The notes under the pieces were generated by a model. It did no database searches, was not told the DNA's origin, and worked only from the letters and a program-made list of their open reading frames with translations. From positions 1 through 31,630 of the forward strand of contig SBHI01000061.1 of the NCBI GenBank assembly GCA_006226225.1: DNA of 31,630 bases, written 5' to 3'. Of this stretch, positions 14,665-20,862 are shown piece after piece. The number at the start of each line of letters is the position of its first letter. Position 1 is the stretch's first letter. Origin of the DNA: Alphaproteobacteria bacterium. GTDB lineage: Bacteria; Pseudomonadota; Alphaproteobacteria; Micavibrionales; CSBR16-224. The translations under genes and the position numbers were made by a program.

Positions 14665-15541
14665 TTTTCCCGGCCCTCTTCTTCTTTGCCGTGCTTTTCT
14701 TTTTTGCGGTTTTCTTCTTTTTCAAAAGCGCCGTGACGGCATTGTTGTTGCCGTGGTCACGCGCCACTTTCAGGAATACATCCTCCATATTGCGCAGACC
14801 ATAGCGGTGAATCAGCGTTTGCGGCGCACCGGTATCGACAATTTTACCCTCCCGCATCATCAGAACATTATCACACAGTCTTTCAACCTCCGGCATGTTA
14901 TGGGAGGCCAGCAGAATCGTCGCGCCGGTCTTTTTGCGGTATTTTTCGATATAGCTGCGGATCTTATCGGCCATATCCGGATCCAGAGAAGCCGTCGGTT
15001 CGTCCAGCAGCAGTACATCCGGCCTGTTCAACAGCGACTTTGCCAAGGCGACACGTGCCTGCTGCCCAGCGGAAATTTTGCCGTAATGACGGTCAAGAAA
15101 ATCTGTAAAAGCAAAGCCTTCCGCCAGCTCGTCAATACGGTCAGGCAGATCGGGAACAGAATAAAGTCGTCCATAGACCGTCAGATTTTCCCGCACCGTC
15201 AGACGGCGCGGCAAATCGGTAAAAGGTGAGGCAAAATTCATACGCTCCAGCGCAGTATAACGGTCATTGGTCATGTCATGCCCCAAGACGGCAATCGAGC
15301 CGGCGCTGGGATAAAGAATGCCGAGCAGCATTGATAATGTCGTGGTTTTGCCCGCCCCGTTACCGCCCAGCAATGCGGTTGTACTGCCAAAGGGTACGGA
15401 AAAGCTGATTCCGTCTACCGCACGGATCGGGCCAAAAACTTTTTCGAGATTTTTGACGACTATGGCATGATTGCCCGCAGTCTCATTCTTTTTTTCTGTC
15501 ATTTTTTGAGCATGTGCGATTGATATGGCATCAATCGTCAT
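14657..15541 (-). CDS. ABC transporter ATP-binding protein with lysine-rich tail
   Basis: A 294-aa ATPase. Walker A is GGNGAGKTT (59-67), the signature is ISAGQ (156-160, instead of LSGGQ), Walker B is VLLLDEPTASLD (176-187) and the switch histidine is H214 in ASHN. The Q-loop region reads MNFASP with no glutamine. It partners with the downstream ABC-2 permease (8-nt overlap). The last ~22 residues are almost all lysine/alanine/threonine, like a nucleic-acid or acidic-lipid binding tail. The ATG at 15541 overlaps the 3' end of sspB by 11 nt; a later ATG at 15499 is possible, but neither has a strong ribosome site. Confidence 0.92.
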   Translation of the reverse strand: MTIDAISIAHAQKMTEKKNETAGNHAIVVKNLEKVFGPIRAVDGISFSVPFGSTTALLGGNGAGKTTTLSMLLGILYPSAGSIAVLGHDMTNDRYTALERMNFASPFTDLPRRLTVRENLTVYGRLYSVPDLPDRIDELAEGFAFTDFLDRHYGKISAGQQARVALAKSLLNRPDVLLLDEPTASLDPDMADKIRSYIEKYRKKTGATILLASHNMPEVERLCDNVLMMREGKIVDTGAPQTLIHRYGLRNMEDVFLKVARDHGNNNAVTALLKKKKTAKKKSTAKKKRAGKND

Positions 15542-16013
15542 TTTCTTTCTTGCTGCGGAAGCTGTCGAGCGAGATCACCTGTCCGGTTTTTTCGCCTTCT
15601 TTCAAGTTCAGCTCGTCATCCTGTCCGTCATCATCATCTTCTTGTCCGGGATGCAGCGGCTGGAATTGCAGTGCGAAATTCACCGACGGATCCGCGAAAA
15701 TCGTGATCGAATCAAGCGGCACGACCAGTTTTTCCGGCACATTATTAAAGCTGAGCATCACAGAGAAATAATCCTGTTCAATTTCAAGGTCATAGAACTG
15801 ATGCTGCAAAACAATCGTCATCTCATTGGGATAGCGTTCCTTGAGATATTGCGGCATTTCCACACCTTTATGCTTGGTCTGGAAGGTAATGTAGAAATGG
15901 TGATCGTCGACAAGTCCGGTTTCCGCCGTTTCCTGCAAGGCTGCACGAACAACGCCGCGCAGCGCCTCCTCTACCATGCGGTCATACCTAAAAGCATTAT
16001 CGTTATCTTGCAT
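15531..16013 (-). CDS. sspB: ClpXP adaptor protein SspB (alphaproteobacterial type)
   Basis: A 160-aa protein with the SspB core at about 35-120: HHFYITFQTKHKGVEMPQYL, YPNEMTIVLQHQFYDLE and FSVMLSFNNVPEKLVVPLD. An acidic linker (about 123-142) follows, then the ClpX-docking tail with ISLDSFR near the end. SspB tethers ssrA-tagged and other substrates to the ClpXP protease. AGAGGG sits about 4-5 nt before the ATG. It overlaps the start of the ABC ATPase gene by 11 nt, so the exporter may be cotranscribed. Confidence 0.94.
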   Translation of the reverse strand: MQDNDNAFRYDRMVEEALRGVVRAALQETAETGLVDDHHFYITFQTKHKGVEMPQYLKERYPNEMTIVLQHQFYDLEIEQDYFSVMLSFNNVPEKLVVPLDSITIFADPSVNFALQFQPLHPGQEDDDDGQDDELNLKEGEKTGQVISLDSFRSKKENDD

Positions 16014-16052
16014 TCGACCCTCTTTCGTCTTTTTTTAAATCCTAGCAGATGA

Positions 16053-16093
16053 CAGGTTGAGATACAGTTAATTTTTTCAAAAAAATCAACCTG
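16053..16093. repeat. Inverted repeat between nfu-type gene and sspB
   Basis: Perfect 8-bp arms (CAGGTTGA / TCAACCTG) around a 25-nt centre that itself contains facing T- and A-runs. It lies 18 nt past the stop of the NifU-like gene, so it may end or stabilise that mRNA; no classic GC stem plus T-run is present. Confidence 0.4.
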
Positions 16094-16110
16094 CCCCATA
16101 CCGCCAGTCA

Positions 16111-16692
16111 CTAGATTTCAACCGCACGCACTTCCACGACTTCGGGGATAAAATGCTGCAACAGGTTCTGCACGCCCGATTTCAGCGTTATTGTCGAACT
16201 GGGACAGCCGGAACACGCTCCCTGCATATGCAGATACACGATACCGTCCTCAAAAGAATCAAACAAAACATCGCCGCCGTCACGCGCCACGGCAGGACGA
16301 ATATGCGTATCCAGCAATTCTTTGATTTGCTTAACAATTTCACTATCCAGATCACTGGGCGCATGCGTTTTTTCTGCATCGCTGCGCACCGCATCCAGCG
16401 CTTCGTCCAGCATGACGGGATGCCCCAGCGTAAAGTGCTCCATCACGATATCCAGCACCGCCGGTTTCAGATCATCCCAATCACTCTCTTCCGCCTTGGT
16501 CACGGAAATGAAGTCCTTGCCCAGAAAAATACCGCAGACTTCGGGAAGAGAAAACAGCTTATGCGCCAGCGGCGAGCTTTTTTCCGCCTCGTCCCCCGAT
16601 TTAAACTCGGCAGAACCCGACGGCATAACCTCACATCCCGGCAAAAATTTTAACGTGGCAGGGTTCGGGGTAACTTCTGTTTGTATAAACAT
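16111..16692 (-). CDS. Nfu/NifU-type iron-sulfur cluster carrier
   Basis: A 193-aa two-domain protein. The N-terminal Nfu domain spans about 1-92 (MFIQTEVTPNPATLKFLPG start, GIFLGKDFISVTK). The C-terminal NifU domain spans about 115-193, with the cluster-binding pair C160 and C163 in GACSGCPSS. This is the mitochondrial-Nfu1-like arrangement common in alphaproteobacteria. It carries and delivers 4Fe-4S clusters, for instance to lipoate synthase or aconitase in related systems. It lies on the same strand 46 nt downstream of the ferredoxin-NADP reductase gene, which fits a shared Fe-S and redox role. Confidence 0.95.
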   Translation of the reverse strand: MFIQTEVTPNPATLKFLPGCEVMPSGSAEFKSGDEAEKSSPLAHKLFSLPEVCGIFLGKDFISVTKAEESDWDDLKPAVLDIVMEHFTLGHPVMLDEALDAVRSDAEKTHAPSDLDSEIVKQIKELLDTHIRPAVARDGGDVLFDSFEDGIVYLHMQGACSGCPSSTITLKSGVQNLLQHFIPEVVEVRAVEI

Positions 16693-16738
16693 TATACTGC
16701 AACTCCTTGCTTATATTATTCTTTTTATAGCTTTGGCC

Positions 16739-17773
16739 TTACAGAGGTACGCCCTTGCTTGTCGAATATTCGAAATGCAGGGCCTGCCCGGGGAAGACGC
16801 GCGGATGAATCGCATGCGCCGCCGTTGCCGCTTCGGAAAAGCCTGTCAGGATCAGCTTCAGCTTGTTCTTGTAACATGCAATATCGCCAACGGCAAAAAT
16901 CCCTGCGCGGTTGGTTTCACAAGTGGATGGATCTACAACAATATGATTCTGCTGCAATTCCAGCTGCCAATCGGCAATCGGGCCAATTTTACTGGCCAGC
17001 CCGAAAAACGGCAACAGCACATCCGCCTCCAGCATCCGGCTGCCGCCATCAAAATCCGTCACCTCCAGCGCTGTCATCATGCCGTTCTGTCCGTGCAATG
17101 CGCCAAGCTGATATGGCGTCACAATCTCCACAACATCACCCTGTTCTGCCAGTTCATGCATACGGCGGACTGTTTCCGGCGCAGCGCGGAATTTATCGCG
17201 GCGATGCACCACATAAATCTTTTCTGCTACTTCAGCCAAAGAGACGGCCCAGTCAACAGCACTATCACCACCACCTGCGATGACCAGCCGCTTGCCCTTA
17301 AAATCATCACGGCGGCGCACCATATAAAAGACCGATTTGCCTTCATAATCCGCAAGCCCTCCCAATGGCGGACGGTTCGGCCCAAAAGCACCGACACCTG
17401 CCGCAATCACAACCGCCTTGGCACGGATTTGCGTGCCTGTCGTTGTTGTCACGCACCAGCCGTCTGCGCCCTCTTCCTTCATGAAAACGGCCTGCTGGTT
17501 CAAATGATAGACAGGGTCGAAAGGCTCGATCTGACTGATCAGATTCTCGATCAGCTGCCCCGCTTCCAGCACGGGATGGGCGGGAATATCATAAATCGGC
17601 TTTTCCGGATACAGCGCGGCGCATTGGCCGCCAAGGCTTTCCAGCGCATCGATCACATGGCAGGACATTCCCAGCATGCCGCATTCAAACACGGCAAATA
17701 ATCCCACCGGACCGGCTCCGATGACAACGACATCCGTTTCATGGCACGGAATATTTGGTGTATTGGTCTTCAT
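16739..17773 (-). CDS. Ferredoxin-NADP reductase, thioredoxin-reductase-like type
   Basis: A 344-aa FAD protein. The FAD site GAGPVG is at 19-24, the NADPH site GGGDSAVDWA at 167-176 and the second FAD motif GIFAVGDIA near 290. The CxxC active site of thioredoxin reductase is absent, which together with LGGQC/YPEKPIYDIP marks the FNR2 family (ferredoxin/flavodoxin-NADP reductase). It moves electrons between NADPH and ferredoxin. There is no Shine-Dalgarno before the ATG; a perfect -10 TATAAT ends 8 nt upstream, suggesting a leaderless mRNA. Some members were annotated as plain thioredoxin reductases. Confidence 0.93.
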   Translation of the reverse strand: MKTNTPNIPCHETDVVVIGAGPVGLFAVFECGMLGMSCHVIDALESLGGQCAALYPEKPIYDIPAHPVLEAGQLIENLISQIEPFDPVYHLNQQAVFMKEEGADGWCVTTTTGTQIRAKAVVIAAGVGAFGPNRPPLGGLADYEGKSVFYMVRRRDDFKGKRLVIAGGGDSAVDWAVSLAEVAEKIYVVHRRDKFRAAPETVRRMHELAEQGDVVEIVTPYQLGALHGQNGMMTALEVTDFDGGSRMLEADVLLPFFGLASKIGPIADWQLELQQNHIVVDPSTCETNRAGIFAVGDIACYKNKLKLILTGFSEAATAAHAIHPRVFPGQALHFEYSTSKGVPL

Positions 17774-17781
17774 CTGCTGTT

Positions 17782-17787
17782 ATTATA
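17782..17787 (-). promoter_or_regulatory. -10 element giving a probably leaderless FNR mRNA
   Basis: On the minus strand a perfect TATAAT ends 8 nt before the reductase ATG, so transcription should begin 1-2 nt from the start codon. The -35 region has no TTG match at 16-18 nt, so the promoter may need an activator. Confidence 0.45.
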
Positions 17788-17835
17788 TCTTGATTTGATT
17801 GATCATACGCGACATGAAAGGCGACGCTCCGTAAA

Positions 17836-18378
17836 ATGTTGGAAATCATCCTGACCCTATCGCTTGTCTGTACAGTTGTACTGCTGTTCGTGACGCTTTT
17901 CAACGAATATTATCAGCAGCGCCTCGGCGTTTCCTGCATGCCGACAACCCCGAAAGTCCGCGCGCGCATGATGGAACTGATCGAGGAATACGCCAAAGAC
18001 GGCCATGCCAATATCGTGGAACTAGGATGCGGTTGGGGCGGCATGGCCCGCAGTGCCACGAAACACTTTCCATGGCTGACCACAACGGGGATTGAGAAAT
18101 CACTCTTTCCCTACCTGTTCTCCAAATTGCGCGCCGTTGGCAACGACACCAATATCCGCCATGAAAATATTTACAAATATGATTTAACAAATGCTGATAT
18201 CATATTGTGTTATTTGTCAAATCAGCACATGGAAAACCTAGAGGAAAAAATGACAAAGGAGCTCAAACCCGGCAGCGTTGTCATTAGCAGCACCTTCCAG
18301 TTCGGCAAGAAAAAACCCGATAAAATCGTTCCCCTGACGGGTGTTTACGACACAAAAATCTACATTTATGTTTTCTGA
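17836..18378 (+). CDS. Membrane-anchored methyltransferase resembling FAM173/ATPSC-KMT
   Basis: A 180-aa protein. Residues 3-22 are one membrane helix. The SAM site is VELGCGWGGMA (61-71), with an acidic TGIEKS strand at 84-89. The region 86-160 follows the FAM173 layout as I recall it: IEKSLFPYLFSKLRA, then DLTNADIILCYLSNQHMENLEEKM and GSVVISSTFQF. The family includes the mitochondrial lysine methyltransferases that modify the ATP synthase c-subunit and ADP/ATP carriers; bacterial members are mostly uncharacterised. A PTTP segment precedes the domain. It is divergent from the reductase. Ribosome site weak. Confidence 0.8.
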   Translation: MLEIILTLSLVCTVVLLFVTLFNEYYQQRLGVSCMPTTPKVRARMMELIEEYAKDGHANIVELGCGWGGMARSATKHFPWLTTTGIEKSLFPYLFSKLRAVGNDTNIRHENIYKYDLTNADIILCYLSNQHMENLEEKMTKELKPGSVVISSTFQFGKKKPDKIVPLTGVYDTKIYIYVF

Positions 18379-18450
18379 CGCGCTACAATGGATGTGAATG
18401 AATAAAAAACATTAAAAAACAGTCTCTAAAAAACACCCAAGGTTCCGCCC

Positions 18451-19890
18451 GTGCATTTCCGGCCCATCTTTTTCTCACTCGGTATTTTATTGACGATTCT
18501 GGCTGTCGTCATGCTGCCGTCGGTGCTGCTGGAATTCTTTGACAATAAAAACTGGAAAAGCTTTGCCTCCGTACAGGCATTAACCGCATTTTGTGGTGCC
18601 CTAACCGCTTTGGCAAATTACGAGAAAAAATTCACCTTCCGCATCCGCGAAGCCTTTTTAATGACCAACTTGATCTGGATTGTTGTCGGCTTGTTCGGTG
18701 CCCTGCCGTTTTATTTTTCCGATACTGATATCAGTTTCACTGATGCGCTGTTTGAGGCCATCTCCGGTGTCACAACAACCGGCGCAACCGTTCTAACCGG
18801 TCTAGATGATATGTCGCGGGGATTACTGTTGTGGCGTTCCATGCTGCAATGGCTCGGCGGAATCGGGATTATTGTGATGGCGCTTTCCGTTCTGCCGCTT
18901 TTGAATGTCGGCGGTATGCAGCTTTTCAAGACCGAAGCGATGGATGTGGAAAAAGTTCTGCCCAGTGCCGCGCAGATCGCCGCCTCAATCGGTACCATCT
19001 ATGTGATGTTAACGGCAATTTGCGCCGCCTGTTATGCACTGGGCGGCATGACGCGTTTTGATGCCATAAACCATGCCATGACAACCATTGCCACAGGCGG
19101 CTTTTCAACACATGACCAGTCAATGGGGTATTTTGACAGCGCCCGTCTGGACTATACGGCGACCTTCTTTATTCTGCTTAGCTCCCTGCCCTTCATGCTC
19201 TATCTACGCGCTATCCGCGGCAATCTGCTGGCCATTTTCCGCGACTCGCAGGTGCAATGGTTTCTAAGTATCGTCGGACTGGCCATATTGTCACTGATGT
19301 TCTATCTGACCCTGACTTTTAATGCTCCTCTCGGTTCCGCCTTTCGCTATGCCAGCTTTAACGCCGTCTCCGTTATTACCGGCACAGGCTATGCCACAAC
19401 GGATTATTCGGCATGGGGCGGCTTTGCCAAAGGGCTGTTCTTCTTTTTGATGTGTATCGGCGGCTGTGCGGGGTCAACAACCTGCGGCATCAAAATTTTC
19501 CGCTTCCAAATTCTCTATGCCGTCTCCCATGTGCAAATCACCACACTCGTGAAACCTCATGCCAGCATCCGTCCCTATTACAATAACCAGCCGGTTTCCC
19601 AGGATGTACAGATGTCGGTGATGTCGTTCTTTTTCCTGTTCGCGCTCAGCTTTACAATTACCGCATTGTTGCTGCAAATGACCGGACTGAATTTTCTGGA
19701 TTCAATGTCCTGTGCTGTAACAGCGATTTCAAACGTCGGGCCCGCGCTTGGCGAAACCTTTGGGCCTGCAGGTACGTTTACGGATATGACGCAGGCCGGA
19801 AAATGGGTCATGTCTATTGCCATGATGTTCGGACGTCTGGAGCTGTTTACGCTGCTGGTGATGCTGTCGCCGCATTTCTGGCGCCACTGA
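18451..19890 (+). CDS. trkH: Trk/Ktr-type potassium transporter subunit TrkH
   Basis: A 479-aa polytopic membrane protein. The four pore-loop segments of the TrkH/KtrB superfamily are visible: GVTTTGAT (~105), ATGGFST, ITGTGYATTD and ISNVGPALGE, each with the selectivity glycine. It imports potassium, normally gated by the cytoplasmic TrkA; no trkA lies in the window. The start is GTG at 18451, with AAGG 8 nt upstream; the first residues MHFRPIFFSLGILL fit the family start. It lies 72 nt after the methyltransferase gene and may share its transcript. Confidence 0.96.
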   Translation: MHFRPIFFSLGILLTILAVVMLPSVLLEFFDNKNWKSFASVQALTAFCGALTALANYEKKFTFRIREAFLMTNLIWIVVGLFGALPFYFSDTDISFTDALFEAISGVTTTGATVLTGLDDMSRGLLLWRSMLQWLGGIGIIVMALSVLPLLNVGGMQLFKTEAMDVEKVLPSAAQIAASIGTIYVMLTAICAACYALGGMTRFDAINHAMTTIATGGFSTHDQSMGYFDSARLDYTATFFILLSSLPFMLYLRAIRGNLLAIFRDSQVQWFLSIVGLAILSLMFYLTLTFNAPLGSAFRYASFNAVSVITGTGYATTDYSAWGGFAKGLFFFLMCIGGCAGSTTCGIKIFRFQILYAVSHVQITTLVKPHASIRPYYNNQPVSQDVQMSVMSFFFLFALSFTITALLLQMTGLNFLDSMSCAVTAISNVGPALGETFGPAGTFTDMTQAGKWVMSIAMMFGRLELFTLLVMLSPHFWRH

Positions 19891-19896
19891 GCATTT

Positions 19897-20574
19897 TTAC
19901 TTTTTCAACAAGCCCGTTTGTTTCAGATAAAACAGAATGAATTGCTGCGACTCCTTGCTGCTCCAATCCGCAGGCTGCTCAATGCGGCGCAGCAGCTTGC
20001 CGTCAGGGCCGATAATCCATGTAACAGGCAGTGCCATCATATTTTCACGGTGACGTATGGAACGCTGCGTATCCATGTAAAGCGGCGTTAATTGAATTTT
20101 ATTCCGTTTCAGGAAGGCGCGGAGCGGAGCTTGTCCGGTATTATCCATGGACACGGCGACAAAAGTGACCGGCGCACCGGTAAAAAATTTCTGCGCTTCC
20201 ATAAAGCGCGGTAATTCCTTGATACAAGGCTTGCACCACATGCCCCATAAATTGACGACCAGTAATTTCCCCTTAAAAGAAGACATGGGATAATCCTTGC
20301 CGTCATCCATATTCCCGAACACGATTTCCCGCGTTGTGTCAGGACGAAAAGGCGGAGCGTTCTTGCGTTCCTCACGGCGCTTTGCGATACGTGCCTCCCG
20401 TTCTTTACGCGCCTCTTCCATCTCGGCACGAAAATCCTCTTTGCGTTGCTCAACGGCGATCTGCTGTTTTTTCTGTTCTCCGGAATCCATGCGCTGCTTC
20501 AGAAACATTCCTGCCGCTAAAACGCAGATAACAGCAATGATACCAATAATCGCCGTCTGGTTTTTGCTTGCCAT
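19897..20574 (-). CDS. TlpA-like membrane-anchored thioredoxin-fold protein
   Basis: A 225-aa protein with a membrane anchor at about 8-25, a charged coiled-coil stalk of lysine/glutamate/arginine (about 30-72) and a TlpA/ResA-type thioredoxin domain (about 80-225). The active site is WCKPC at 113-117, and the TlpA signature LVVNLWGMWCKPC is followed by a cis-proline region ALPVTWI. It likely reduces periplasmic disulfides, for example in cytochrome c or oxidase maturation. GAGGG sits 8 nt before the ATG. In alphaproteobacteria a TlpA gene often lies beside argH; argH is absent here. Confidence 0.93.
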   Translation of the reverse strand: MASKNQTAIIGIIAVICVLAAGMFLKQRMDSGEQKKQQIAVEQRKEDFRAEMEEARKEREARIAKRREERKNAPPFRPDTTREIVFGNMDDGKDYPMSSFKGKLLVVNLWGMWCKPCIKELPRFMEAQKFFTGAPVTFVAVSMDNTGQAPLRAFLKRNKIQLTPLYMDTQRSIRHRENMMALPVTWIIGPDGKLLRRIEQPADWSSKESQQFILFYLKQTGLLKK

Positions 20575-20637
20575 ATTTTCGCCCTCGATTAGAATTGCGA
20601 TAGAGTTGAATGATCCCTTCTTTTTTAAAGGAAAGCT

Positions 20638-20799
20638 ATGTTCCGCGCAACATCCCTATTTTTCTGTTTCCTGACCGTTGCTACAAGTCTTGCACTGGGC
20701 GGCTGCGGCATCAAGCCCTCTCGGGTTCTGCCACCCGAAGACGGCAAAACCGTCACCTATCCGCGCACTTATCCCGACCCGATCAAAAACAATCCTTAA
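20638..20799 (+). CDS. lptM: Small lipoprotein, LptM-like
   Basis: A 53-aa protein preceded by AAAGGA at ideal spacing. It has a hydrophobic signal with lipobox LGGC (cysteine at 23), then the short mature part CGIKPSRVLPPEDGK and a YPRTYPDP tail. This matches the YifL/LptM family, which helps oxidise and mature the LPS translocon LptD. In alphaproteobacteria, as I recall, this gene sits between argH and lysA; here the next gene is DUF4175 and neither argH nor lysA is present. Confidence 0.85.
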   Translation: MFRATSLFFCFLTVATSLALGGCGIKPSRVLPPEDGKTVTYPRTYPDPIKNNP

Positions 20800-20850
20800 G
20801 CTTAAAAACCGTTACACGAAAAACCTTCCCTAAGGCACAAAACTTCATGA

Positions 20851-20856
20851 TATAAT
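20851..20856 (+). promoter_or_regulatory. -10-like element abutting the DUF4175 start
   Basis: TATAAT ends 6 nt before the ATG at 20863, so transcription from it would start at the codon itself (leaderless). The -35 region is poor. The gene may instead be read through from the lipoprotein promoter. Confidence 0.3.
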
Positions 20857-20862
20857 AAAAAG

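Noticed and set aside
16322..17701. 459-aa plus-strand open frame
   Set aside because: Runs antisense across both the NifU-like and ferredoxin reductase genes, which are clearly real.
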